Below, piece after piece: positions 56,334 through 64,000 of a DNA stretch of 64,000 nucleotides (positions are counted from its first letter, which is position 1; each line of letters begins with the position of its first letter). This DNA is from Gammaproteobacteria bacterium. Lineage in GTDB: Bacteria > Pseudomonadota > Gammaproteobacteria > Legionellales > Legionellaceae. The stretch spans positions 1 to 64,000 of the forward strand of contig JAPLRL010000045.1 in assembly GCA_026399205.1 (NCBI GenBank), written 5' to 3'. A model generated the notes under the pieces. It was not told the origin of the DNA, did not search any database, and saw only the letters and a program-made list of their open reading frames with translations. The translations under genes and the position numbers were made by a program.

Positions 56334-57388
56334 ATGACTCCCCCATGAAAAGCCGGGCTCAACCGATGAACAGCCTCTACCATCACCGCAACATGCTCCG
56401 GTGGGACATCAGGTGTGATACCGTGCCCTAAATTAAAAATATGGCCCGAGCCATGACCAAATGCATCTAACACCCGCATCACCTCACGTTCAATCGTCTG
56501 TGGAGAGGTCAGCAGTACGGAAGGATCTAAATTACCTTGTATAGCCACCCTATCTCCAACCGCTGCGCGCACCTGTTGCAGATCGAGGGTCCAATCTACG
56601 CCAACAGCAGCAGGCCCAATATTTGCCAAATCCACAAGTGAACTCCCCACGCCTTTCGTAAATAAAATCACCGGCATATCGGGTGAGCTACGACGAATGC
56701 CGTCAACAATCCGTTGCATATACGCCAAAGAAAACGCGCGATAATTTGCAGGATTGAGCAACCCACCCCAGGTATCAAACACCATCACCGCCTGAACTCC
56801 TGCTTGAATTTGCGCCTGTAAATAAAGCACCACAACATCGGCCAACCAGGAGAGTAACCGATGTGTTTCATCTGCGTGCGCATACATCTCACACAACATC
56901 CGGCTAAAAGACCGACTAGACTGCCCTTCTACCATATAGCACGCCAATGTCCATGGGCTCCCAGAAAACCCAATCAGCGGTAACTCAGCCGGCATTTGCG
57001 CACGCACCAATTGAATGGTTTCCATCACATAAGATACACGCTGCACGATGTCGTCTACCTTAAAAGATTCCACTGACTCAAGACGCGTTAAAGGCTGATG
57101 AAATTGCGGCCCTTCCCCCTCCACAAAATGCAGCCCCAACCCCATGGCATCTGGAATCGTTAAAATATCTGAAAATACAATGGCCGCATCTAACGAAAAA
57201 CGCCTTAAGGGCTGTAAAGTCACCTCACTTGCCAAGCGCGGTGTTTTACATAATGATAAAAAATCACCCGCCTGCGCACGAACTTGTCGGTATTCTGGTA
57301 AATACCGCCCTGCCTGACGCATCAACCACACAGGCGTCCTTTCAACAACCTGGCGCCGCAATGCGCGAATAAATAAAGGGTCTTGCAT
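56330..57388 (-). CDS. hemE: Uroporphyrinogen decarboxylase
   Basis: A 352-residue heme synthesis enzyme. The signature RTPVWLMRQAGRYLPEYR is near residue 17. Further: DAAIVFSDILTIPDAMGLGLHF, GFSGSPWTLACYMVEG, MVFDTWGGLLNP and the C-terminal FNLGHGITPDVPPEHV with the conserved His. Length is normal. First gene of the hemE-folB pair. Confidence 0.97.
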   Translation of the reverse strand: MQDPLFIRALRRQVVERTPVWLMRQAGRYLPEYRQVRAQAGDFLSLCKTPRLASEVTLQPLRRFSLDAAIVFSDILTIPDAMGLGLHFVEGEGPQFHQPLTRLESVESFKVDDIVQRVSYVMETIQLVRAQMPAELPLIGFSGSPWTLACYMVEGQSSRSFSRMLCEMYAHADETHRLLSWLADVVVLYLQAQIQAGVQAVMVFDTWGGLLNPANYRAFSLAYMQRIVDGIRRSSPDMPVILFTKGVGSSLVDLANIGPAAVGVDWTLDLQQVRAAVGDRVAIQGNLDPSVLLTSPQTIEREVMRVLDAFGHGSGHIFNLGHGITPDVPPEHVAVMVEAVHRLSPAFHGGVI

Positions 57389-57493
57389 CTAGATCATCCA
57401 TCAAAAAAACAGCAGTTTACCGATTTTTATGAGAAAAAAATACCACGAACTCTTGACTCGGAGGCAATCTCGACGTTTAATACCCCATCCTAA

Positions 57494-57569
<76 letters not shown>

Positions 57570-57583
57570 GGTAGAGTAAGACA

Positions 57584-57603
57584 TTAAGACTATTTAACCA
57601 AAT
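57584..57603 (+). repeat. Left copy of a direct repeat flanking the accessory region
   Basis: TTAAGACTATTTAACCAAAT, 14 bp after the tRNA-Phe gene, matches 63369-63388 at 18 of 20 positions. GGTGGAGTG and GATGGAGTG follow each copy within about 60 and 20 bp. It may mark the ends of an inserted segment of about 5.8 kb. Confidence 0.5.
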
Positions 57604-57719
57604 TTTCAAAAAACTCATGTAGACGCAATGTAGACGGTGGAGTGATTGCAAGCCGGCGTAGAGGACTACTAACTTTGATCAATTGCACTATCCCAATACA
57701 AAGAAAACTCGTAATTCCC

Positions 57720-57755
57720 GACGTCATCCCGAGCGAAACGAGGGATCTCATGACA
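57720..57755 (+). repeat. Single arm of palindromic repeat family D
   Basis: GACGTCATCCCGAGCG, then GAGGGATCTC, resembles one arm of the palindrome at 43810-43897, without the second arm. It precedes the nuclease remnant. Confidence 0.55.
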
Positions 57756-57768
57756 GTGGCACTGTCTT

Positions 57769-57920
57769 CAGCATATCAATTGGTATAAGTCCTTCCATTC
57801 AGGATTGAATGCATTAACAAGGTCATTCTTTTTTTTCCACGACCATCCCTTAATCTGTTTTTCTCGTTCAATGGCCACGACAACATTGGCACATACTTCA
57901 TAGTAGACTAAACGATCCGC
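57769..57920 (-). pseudogene. GIY-YIG nuclease, C-terminal remnant
   Basis: The minus strand encodes DRLVYYEVCANVVVAIEREK, QIKGWSWKKKNDLVNAFNPE and WKDLYQLIC, then a stop. This is the C-terminal half of the small GIY-YIG endonuclease family (compare LVYYE...A..REKQ.KGW.R.KK..LI...NP.W.DL). The GIY and YIG motifs and the start are missing, and a stop codon lies directly upstream in frame. Between it and the primase gene only a short open stretch with KILESYQTKCPNETRI remains, also likely a fragment. Confidence 0.75.
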
Positions 57921-57983
57921 GTTTCATTAGGACACTTAGTTTGGTATGACTCTAAAATTTTAATTGCCCTCATTCGAGCCTCA

Positions 57984-60623
57984 TCACCGCCGCCTCAACA
58001 ATGCTCGAATAAGCGTTTCCAACACCTCATCCAACCGCTTACCAATATCTTCTGCCAAAAATCGAATCACTAAATACCCCTGCTCCTGTAATAACAAATC
58101 TTTTCGCCGATCACGACGATAGGCCTCTTTACAATCAAGATGATGTAATCCATCAATTTCAACCGCAATTTTTTTGTCTCGGCAAAGTAAATCGATTTCC
58201 ATATTACCCGCATTATCAAATGGAATGGGCAAGATCCCATTTAATTCAAAACGTCCTACCGTCTCTGATAATGTCTCTAGTCTATAGTATAAAAATGCTT
58301 CCACCACACTTCTTGCACGACTAAAATCTATTGTTGATGCTTGCACCGTACTCTGCATAAACAGATGAGCCAATTGGGCATCCACACCGTCTCGCACTAA
58401 CCGCTTGATACTCGTTGTATAATCCATTTTCCATACTGGATCAGAGGGAAGCATCACCTCAACAGGCCACCCTGCTATTGCACTTGCTGGATGAGAAATG
58501 TGATAACCAATCGATTCATATGCTTTAACTCGCCGATTAAACATACGCTCAAGCATTGGCACTGAAAAATCAGCATAATCATAAACCTGTACTTCCTTTT
58601 TTGTATCATACAATCGGTGGAGTCGTCCCGCATATTGCGCCACTGTTCCAGACCAGGAAATCGGAAGAGTTAAAAACAACGTATCTAAACGCGCATCATC
58701 AAACCCCTCACCCACAAATTTTCCAGTGGCTAACAGCACTCTGGAATCTTCATGCTGAGTGACTTTCAGTTGCTCTTCCATCGCTGAAATGGACTTCTGC
58801 CCCATTCCACCACGCAGGACAATCACATGCTGCACATCATCTTTTAAAGCTTGATACAAATAGTCCAGGTGCTCATTACGCTCCGTCAACACAATCGGTG
58901 AACGCCCCTGATTTACGGCATATAAGACGTCATCTACAATTTGTTGATTTCTCTTAACACATGAGATGAGATCTTTGTACAAATCTTGAAACTGTAGCCG
59001 TAGATCTCCCTCCAGCACCCTGTTAGGAATAAATGCTGTTGGACGAACAAAAATCTTATGTTCAAATGGACGGATTTTAGCTTGCTCTAATGCATTCACA
59101 CGATAACGTATGGGTCCACAGCGCATGGTGATGATTGGATGATGCCCATCCTTACGCTTCACTGTTGCGGACAATCCTGTCATAAATTTTGCTCTCACTT
59201 GCCGAGCAACCGACTCAAATCCAACCGCGGGGAGATGATGACATTCATCAATAATCACATGACCATATTGAGATAAAATCTCTTCCATGGATTCATTTCT
59301 CACCATGCTTTGAATCAACGCCACATCAATAAACCCAGTTATCTTTTTACGACTACCGCCAAGTCTCCCTATTGTCTTTTTTGGAATATCTAGAAATGTC
59401 GACAGACGCTCTACCCACTGAGATTGCAGCTGCTTCCTATGTACAAGAATTAATGTGTTCACGCCTCGCTGTGCGATTAACCATGCAGCAATGACCGTTT
59501 TACCAAATGCAGTGGTTGCAGCTAAAACGCCTATATCTTTATCAAGCATCGCCTGAGCAGCGGCAACTTGCTCATTACGCAACGTGCCACAAAAACTCAC
59601 TTCAATCGGCATACCAGATTGTGTTTCATCAACAATAGAGGGCTCAATTTTGAGCGACTTCAGTGACTCAAGTAACTCATCTAAGCACCCTCTTGGTAAG
59701 CCAATATGTTCTGAATAATCATGTGCGCAACCAATAATCCGGGGTTTGTCGTACACTGGCAATCGCATCGCTTGAGCTTTATAAAATTCTAGATTTTGAA
59801 ACGCAGCCATGCGAATCAGTTTGTTTTTCAGTGGTGCAGAAAGTGATGATTTAGCAATATAAATCTCATTACTAACAACTAAATCCAACTTTTCTGGTAA
59901 CTCACTGGATGGAATAACCGCAAGAGATTTGTTTGACAATTTTTTCCATGGTGTAGGATTATCTTCCTCTTCAAGATCAATTTTAATGCCTAAAACTCGG
60001 CCTTTTAACTCCGCCGCAGCAACAATGCTCTCCACATCAAGACGTGATATTTTTTGTATCCCGGATAAATAATCCCATTGGTCAGCATGTGGCGCCCAAT
60101 CATCATCGACAAAGACACTGTTTCCATTTTGCCGTGCTGCTTTTTGTAAAGGCAGTGCAATTAAATTGCCAAATCCACCCTGGGGCAGGGTATCTTGGTT
60201 AGGAAACAGCCTATCATATGAATCAAGACCAATGTCCGGATGATGTTCCATGGTCTCCGTCAATAAATATGCGCCGAGCCTTCTTGCTGTGGTGGCAGGA
60301 ATCGCTTCTTCAAAAAACAACCACACATGAGCGCCATTCCCTGAACGTGAGCGCTCCAAAACAGCCGGCAGCTGCTTCTGCCTACACATCATAAAAAACG
60401 CCATGGCGTCACGTTGAAAATGAGTCTTATCAAAATCAACCGCTAAGAAAAAACAGGTCTCATCCAACAACATCGGATAAACACCAAGCACAAAATCCTT
60501 ACCACACGCAGGTGCATACCCAGACTTTTGTGTCTTTCTATTTTCAAAACGCCTTGGATAAACATCCTCTCGACCACGAAATAACTGGCGGAAGAGTGTT
60601 ATTTTTTCTGCGACAGACAGCAT
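57984..60623 (-). CDS. Primase-helicase-nuclease fusion (AEP-like primase of the TOTE type, SF2 helicase, DUF559)
   Basis: 879 residues in three parts. (1) An archaeo-eukaryotic primase-like domain (about 1-190) with AVDFDK (Asp63 and Asp65), the SGNGAHVW motif with His99, and DSYDRLFPNQD. (2) An SF2 helicase (about 345-690) with Walker A TTAFGKT (370-376), DECH (459-462), SAT (485-487) and QYAGRLHR. (3) A C-terminal DUF559/Vsr-like nuclease domain (about 795-870) with EIDLLCRDKKIAVEIDG, Asp811 and Glu822, and KDLLLQEQGYLVIRF. I recall this primase/helicase pairing from the TOTE group of presumed conflict (defence) proteins. The added nuclease domain supports a defence or mobile-element role, but none is proven. 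It lies next to tRNA-Phe and stands alone on the minus strand. Confidence 0.8.
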   Translation of the reverse strand: MLSVAEKITLFRQLFRGREDVYPRRFENRKTQKSGYAPACGKDFVLGVYPMLLDETCFFLAVDFDKTHFQRDAMAFFMMCRQKQLPAVLERSRSGNGAHVWLFFEEAIPATTARRLGAYLLTETMEHHPDIGLDSYDRLFPNQDTLPQGGFGNLIALPLQKAARQNGNSVFVDDDWAPHADQWDYLSGIQKISRLDVESIVAAAELKGRVLGIKIDLEEEDNPTPWKKLSNKSLAVIPSSELPEKLDLVVSNEIYIAKSSLSAPLKNKLIRMAAFQNLEFYKAQAMRLPVYDKPRIIGCAHDYSEHIGLPRGCLDELLESLKSLKIEPSIVDETQSGMPIEVSFCGTLRNEQVAAAQAMLDKDIGVLAATTAFGKTVIAAWLIAQRGVNTLILVHRKQLQSQWVERLSTFLDIPKKTIGRLGGSRKKITGFIDVALIQSMVRNESMEEILSQYGHVIIDECHHLPAVGFESVARQVRAKFMTGLSATVKRKDGHHPIITMRCGPIRYRVNALEQAKIRPFEHKIFVRPTAFIPNRVLEGDLRLQFQDLYKDLISCVKRNQQIVDDVLYAVNQGRSPIVLTERNEHLDYLYQALKDDVQHVIVLRGGMGQKSISAMEEQLKVTQHEDSRVLLATGKFVGEGFDDARLDTLFLTLPISWSGTVAQYAGRLHRLYDTKKEVQVYDYADFSVPMLERMFNRRVKAYESIGYHISHPASAIAGWPVEVMLPSDPVWKMDYTTSIKRLVRDGVDAQLAHLFMQSTVQASTIDFSRARSVVEAFLYYRLETLSETVGRFELNGILPIPFDNAGNMEIDLLCRDKKIAVEIDGLHHLDCKEAYRRDRRKDLLLQEQGYLVIRFLAEDIGKRLDEVLETLIRALLRRR

Positions 60624-61015
60624 AAACAGACCCCAATCCCATCGGTTAAGAGATTATACGGTTTTTGGTAATATCCCGATAAACTCAACCACTAACTCAC
60701 CCATATTTTTCGAAGCTATATCAGTAATTGTCTGACGAATATTAATTTTATGTTTTTCATTTTAGTTCTCTGAAGATAACAAAGCGCTCAAAGTTTAAAC
60801 TAAATGCGCCTGGAGTAACAGTATTAATGATGTATGTGATATCGGAAACATAAGCTTGATTGGGTGTGTGCATCTATTAAACCACGTCATTTCTTGTGGT
60901 TTCGTGCCGCTAACATCTCGTTGCAACTACTACTGGACAGCCCATGGGCTTAAGCGTACGATTTGCCATGCAAGAATACAAACGCCAGCAAGCATAGTAA
61001 AAAGGAGTTCGTCAG
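60624..61015. other. 392-bp intergenic region
   Basis: No convincing gene. A 60-codon frame (60856-61038) has no coding character. An ATG at about 60945 opens a 17-codon frame with AAAAAGGAG after it, but it is most likely a fragment. ACCACGTCATTTCTTGTGGT at about 60880 can form a small hairpin. AAGGAG at about 61003 serves the following gene. Confidence 0.4.
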
Positions 61016-61783
61016 ATGACTACAACAACATCAGATGAGTGGAGAATATGTCCAGTAGGCCAACATTATATCAGATCCCATAAATTACATATTCCCCCCA
61101 GCAAAACAAATCCGCAAGGTAAAATTGTAATTAGAAAGGCACACTGCGCTAAAAGCTCATCCTCTCATGACACATTGTCATACGATGAATTGCAATGGAT
61201 CGCACAATCCCATTTTTCAGATTTAACAGGTCCCCCTACAGCGAAAGCACTCAAAAAATTTGAACACGCAGATGAATTTGATGTGTACATCCGTGGATGG
61301 ACTCACTATTGGAATGCTGTTTTTAATCCAACAGAACCGTTAGATCCCAACATGGTGAAAGCATTAATTGCCAGCGAATCAAGCTTTAAAGCTGCACAAC
61401 GGACCCCAACAAAAAATTCAAAATTGGGTGATGCATGTGGCTTGATGCAACTAACGAACGGTACGCTGAAAATCATGCGTAGTCATAGGGGAGAGCTCAA
61501 AGATCATTTGATCGCTTTGAGTGACGATGAAATATTTGATCCACCTGCAAATATTTGTGCAGGAGTACGCTGGTTATATAGAAAGAAAATAACCGCTGCC
61601 GCACGTTTGAAACATCCAGCCACATGGGAGCAAGCTATTGCGGAATACAAAGGGATCCTCAAGGGGATTATTGAAAATAAAAATCCAGATCCTTTAGGTG
61701 AAATGCCAATATTTAGAGGGCTTTATCAGCAATTACTAGACGCTTCTCTGGAGAAGGCATGCGATTTACATGCTGTTTTTTAA
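61016..61783 (+). CDS. Lytic transglycosylase (SLT domain) without signal peptide
   Basis: 255 residues. The SLT fold spans about 105-240: VKALIASESSF with catalytic Glu121, GDACGLMQLTNGTLK (142-146 as the GLMQ motif), and ICAGVRWLYRK with AIAEYKG. The N-terminal 70 residues are basic and include a CPVGQHYIRSHKLHIPPSKTN stretch and two cysteines, perhaps a small zinc-binding or wall-targeting module. No signal peptide or lipobox is seen, so export would need another route, such as a phage or secretion system. Overlaps the next gene by 25 bases. AAGGAG precedes the ATG. Confidence 0.8.
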   Translation: MTTTTSDEWRICPVGQHYIRSHKLHIPPSKTNPQGKIVIRKAHCAKSSSSHDTLSYDELQWIAQSHFSDLTGPPTAKALKKFEHADEFDVYIRGWTHYWNAVFNPTEPLDPNMVKALIASESSFKAAQRTPTKNSKLGDACGLMQLTNGTLKIMRSHRGELKDHLIALSDDEIFDPPANICAGVRWLYRKKITAAARLKHPATWEQAIAEYKGILKGIIENKNPDPLGEMPIFRGLYQQLLDASLEKACDLHAVF

Positions 61784-62280
61784 TGCTACTCACCTTTCAT
61801 GCCTACGCTCTCAGTGATGCCCTGCGTGAAAAATACCCCCATATTCTGCTTACACCAGAGGATTATGGCATATTAAGTGAGAAAGATTTGAAGGTGGAAG
61901 TACAACCCACCCCCTTTTCTCCCAAAGACAGTCTGGCTGACCTATATTGGCAATGCTTTTCAACACAAAACATCTCGCCGCAGTTGAATGATATGGGCTA
62001 CTCCTCCTCCGATCTCAAAGAAAATGATGGATTTTTAAAGCTTGTGATCCATAATCAAAATACGATCCATGAATATATCATGCGTAGAAACTGGCCAATA
62101 AAAGGCTGCGCGCAACGCTTAAAAGAATGGAAGACATTAATGAACCATCAACAATACGCCTGTATCTTAGGTCGCTACTCCCATCAAATCACTGAATCAA
62201 AGGATGCGGAGAAATATGTATGGGTATTTGAGAAACTTAAAACGATGCGGGGAGAAGAGTCATATTTTTTTGAGCATTAG
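61759..62280 (+). CDS. Secreted protein of unknown function
   Basis: 173 residues with a clear signal peptide (MRFTCCFLMLLTFHAYA, cleavage near residue 17). The mature part is charged and helical, with a conserved-looking pair of Cys (one near residue 59, CFSTQ, and one in KGCAQRLKEW). I recognise no family. Its frame overlaps the transglycosylase end by 25 bases, so the two are translated together. It may be a partner or an inhibitor of the transglycosylase, which is only a guess from coupling. Confidence 0.65.
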   Translation: MRFTCCFLMLLTFHAYALSDALREKYPHILLTPEDYGILSEKDLKVEVQPTPFSPKDSLADLYWQCFSTQNISPQLNDMGYSSSDLKENDGFLKLVIHNQNTIHEYIMRRNWPIKGCAQRLKEWKTLMNHQQYACILGRYSHQITESKDAEKYVWVFEKLKTMRGEESYFFEH

Positions 62281-62327
62281 ACGAAAATTCAGTTCGTGCA
62301 AAATTGGCACATACTGACGAAGGAGTA

Positions 62328-62356
62328 TTGTAAGCACACTTAACCAATTATATAAT
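62328..62356 (+). promoter_or_regulatory. Promoter of the BRO-N gene
   Basis: TTGTAA at 62328-62333 and TATAAT at 62351-62356 with a 17-bp spacer; the ATG is 21 bp downstream. No LexA-type box (CTG-N10-CAG) is visible. Confidence 0.7.
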
Positions 62357-62377
62357 AACAGATAAAGAGATAACCAA

Positions 62378-63244
62378 ATGACCTTACCCATGCTACCAGA
62401 AAATCATATTGTTGTTTTTAACGATCACACCATTCGCCGCGTCTTTATAGATGATTTATGGTGGTTTTCGGTCATTGATGTCATTCAAATCCTGACCGAT
62501 AGCACAAATCCTAGAGACTATTGGTACAAAATGAAAATACGAGTAAAAAATGAGGATAGTGCTGAGTTGTCGACATTTTGTCGACAACTGAAATTAAAAT
62601 CTTCGGATGGCAAGTCCTATAGTACAGATTGCGCCGATACAGAAAGCCTATTCCGTATTATCCAATCAATCCCCTCCCCCAAAGCAGAGCCATTCAAACG
62701 GTGGTTAGCCAAGGTAGGTTATGAGCGCGTGCAAGAAATCGAAAATCCTGAACTGGCTTCACATCGTGCACGCGAAATATATAAAGCCAAAGGCTACAGT
62801 GATGCATGGATTGAAAAAAGGATGCGCGGCATTCAAGTTCGCAGTGAATTAACTGAAGAATGGAAAAACCGTGATGTTGGCGAGACAAAAGAATATGCCA
62901 TTCTCACTGCAGAAATTTCAAAAGCTACCTTTGGGATGACACCGAGTGAATATAAAAACATGAAAGGCTTAAAGAAAGAGAACCTGCGTGACCATATGAC
63001 TGACCTTGAATTGATTTTTACTATGTTAGGTGAAGCTTCAACTACTGAAATTGCTCGCAATAAAGATGCTCAAGGATTTAATGAAAATAAAACTGCTGCC
63101 CGCGCTGGTGGTAAAATAGCAGGCAATGCACGAAAAGAATTAGAAAAAAAATCTGGAAAAAAAATTTCTACACCAGACAACTATATAGAGCTTGCTCGGA
63201 TTGGGGCTCAAGAAATTGAAGACTCCGAAAATAAGTCTGATTGA
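62378..63244 (+). CDS. BRO-N domain protein (phage antirepressor/DinD-like)
   Basis: 288 residues. The N-terminal BRO-N region (about 8-110) has FNDHTIRRVFIDDLWWFSVIDVIQILTDSTNPRDYWYKMK and CRQLKL. A DinD-like C-terminal part (about 125-280) has SHRAREIYKAKGYSDAWIEKRMRGIQVR, ELTEEWKNRDV, KEYAILTAEISKATFGMTPSEYKNMKGL and a Lys-rich end. DinD of E. coli is a DNA-damage-induced inhibitor of RecA; others are prophage antirepressors. A strong own promoter. Codon usage resembles the other accessory genes nearby, with more A+T than the core genes. Confidence 0.85.
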   Translation: MTLPMLPENHIVVFNDHTIRRVFIDDLWWFSVIDVIQILTDSTNPRDYWYKMKIRVKNEDSAELSTFCRQLKLKSSDGKSYSTDCADTESLFRIIQSIPSPKAEPFKRWLAKVGYERVQEIENPELASHRAREIYKAKGYSDAWIEKRMRGIQVRSELTEEWKNRDVGETKEYAILTAEISKATFGMTPSEYKNMKGLKKENLRDHMTDLELIFTMLGEASTTEIARNKDAQGFNENKTAARAGGKIAGNARKELEKKSGKKISTPDNYIELARIGAQEIEDSENKSD

Positions 63245-63368
63245 AACAATAAAGATCCAATCATGATTAACCACCTGGCGATACAAGCCTTATTGGCATA
63301 TAGGATAAAAACATTTAATATGACACCTTATTTTTTATCATTTTTTCTTTAGGCTGATGAGTAATGTG

Positions 63369-63388
63369 TTAAGACTATTTTGCCAAAT
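63369..63388 (+). repeat. Right copy of the direct repeat flanking the accessory region
   Basis: TTAAGACTATTTTGCCAAAT, 18 of 20 identical to 57584-57603. It lies in the 170-bp gap between the BRO-N gene and the methyltransferase; nothing else is recognisable in that gap. Confidence 0.5.
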
Positions 63389-63414
63389 ATGACAACCGAT
63401 GGAGTGCGTTCAAA

Positions 63415-64000
63415 ATGAAAAAATGGTTGAATAAAATTTCAATAAAAAATTTCTATGAAATGGTGTTTTTTTTCACGTTTTTTTCTAAATTAACTGTTTT
63501 CAATTACGGATTTTATCCAATATCTGACAGAGTAAAAACTTACTCTAAAAGCCAAAGAGCCAAAGAGCCAAAGAGCCAAGCATTAGGTCTTGAATTATAT
63601 AATCAAGTGTTATCTTTATTTGAGGAAAAAATAAATTCACAGACACTTGTGTGTGAAGTTTCATGTGGAGTTGGCGGCGGTCTCGCATTTATTAGAGACC
63701 AAACAAATGTAAATATTCTGGGTCTTGATAGTTCAAAGATGGCTTTAGTAAAAGCTAAATTAAAGTTTAAAATCCCCACAAAAATTTGCTTTGCTCCAGA
63801 CCTTCCTCTTCAAGAAAATTGTATAGACATCTTCATCAATGTAGAAGCTTCACATAATTATTTTGGAGATAAATTTGCATCTGAATTATATCGATGCTTA
63901 AAACCGGGTGGGCTTGTAATTATGACTGACGATACGAAAAAAGATTTTTCAGAAAAAGAATTTGAGTTGAGGAAAATTTTAGAGACAGCGGGTTTTAGAA
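63415..64000 (+). CDS. SAM-dependent methyltransferase, cut by the window end
   Basis: Open from the ATG at 63415 to the window edge, at least 195 residues. The N-terminus is basic with a hydrophobic, Phe-rich stretch at about 13-35. The Rossmann SAM motif VCEVSCGVGGGLAFI begins near residue 80, followed by ILGLDSS (motif II acidic residue), APDLPLQENCIDIFINVEASHNY and LKPGGLVIMTD, matching class I methyltransferases of the UbiE/type-11 kind. CEVSCGVGGG has Ser/Cys where DxGxG is usual, as in sterol or small-molecule methyltransferases. A run of 8-bp tandem repeats lies in codons about 46-55. The end of the gene is outside the window. Confidence 0.75.
   Translation, partial: MKKWLNKISIKNFYEMVFFFTFFSKLTVFNYGFYPISDRVKTYSKSQRAKEPKSQALGLELYNQVLSLFEEKINSQTLVCEVSCGVGGGLAFIRDQTNVNILGLDSSKMALVKAKLKFKIPTKICFAPDLPLQENCIDIFINVEASHNYFGDKFASELYRCLKPGGLVIMTDDTKKDFSEKEFELRKILETAGFR
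63551..63580 (+). repeat. Octamer tandem repeat within the methyltransferase gene
   Basis: GCCAAAGA repeated three times and then GCCAAG. The unit is 8 bp, not a multiple of three, so gain or loss of one unit shifts the reading frame. Copies are identical. Confidence 0.8.

Noticed and set aside
57570-57660. attR-like duplication of the tRNA-Phe 3' end
   Set aside because: I found no second copy of the T arm and acceptor sequence in the window; only the separate 20-bp direct repeat was kept.
60856-61038. 60-codon frame upstream of the transglycosylase
   Set aside because: Overlaps the next gene start, no ribosome binding site, no recognisable protein.

Overview
The window reads as chromosomal DNA of a Legionellales-type gammaproteobacterium (Legionella/Coxiella/Berkiella-like), most likely host-associated. 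The clearest evidence is a block of Dot/Icm type IVB secretion genes at 54289-55967: icmT, icmS, a fast-evolving small gene in the icmR position, and icmQ. The sdhCDAB-sucABCD gene order fits this group. So do several proteins that look like secreted effectors: a protein ending in a eukaryotic-type CaaX box (1601-2632), a Ras-like GTPase with a C-terminal membrane hairpin (40913-41863), and an unrecognised 325-residue protein beside it.

Layout. 1-7050: outer-membrane barrel protein, CaaX protein, MAPEG protein, NAD(P)H-hydrate dehydratase, DUF2520 protein and a secreted C69 dipeptidase, separated by palindromic repeats. 7129-9463: proBA. 9473-12172: an AAA ATPase/PD-(D/E)XK protein behind twin palindromes, and a quinone-oxidoreductase-like enzyme. 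12305-19234: complete atpIBEFHAGDC operon on the minus strand. 19286-25833: PspC-domain protein, kynureninase, an unknown 550-residue protein, yciA and tex. 25998-28913: an AAA_14/DUF4143 ATPase and two membrane proteins, one with an RMF-like motif. 29099-39211: sdhCDAB-sucABCD-pdxH on the minus strand. 39339-43708: Gly/His-rich secreted protein, two effector candidates and a DAK2-DegV fusion. 43936-54121: CLC channel, priA, PTPS-like, midA, pteridine reductase, recN, nadK and typA. 54289-57388: the icm block, then folB-hemE. 57494 onward: tRNA-Phe followed by accessory DNA: a GIY-YIG remnant, a primase-helicase-nuclease protein, a lytic transglycosylase pair, a BRO-N protein and a truncated methyltransferase.

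Palindromic repeats are the second theme. At least five families recur between genes, and several copies enter coding sequence. One family-A copy supplies the C-terminus and stop codon of the DUF2520 protein. One family-B copy supplies the stop codon of the AAA ATPase. Family-C copies supply the tail of the CLC protein and an in-frame eight-codon insert in PriA. This resembles the behaviour of Rickettsia palindromic elements.

The core genes describe an aerobic organism with a TCA cycle, respiratory complex II, an H+-type F1Fo ATPase, proline synthesis, folate/pterin enzymes and heme synthesis. The icm genes and the effector candidates suggest delivery of proteins into a eukaryotic host. All functional assignments come from reading the sequence and recalling families; no database search was run.
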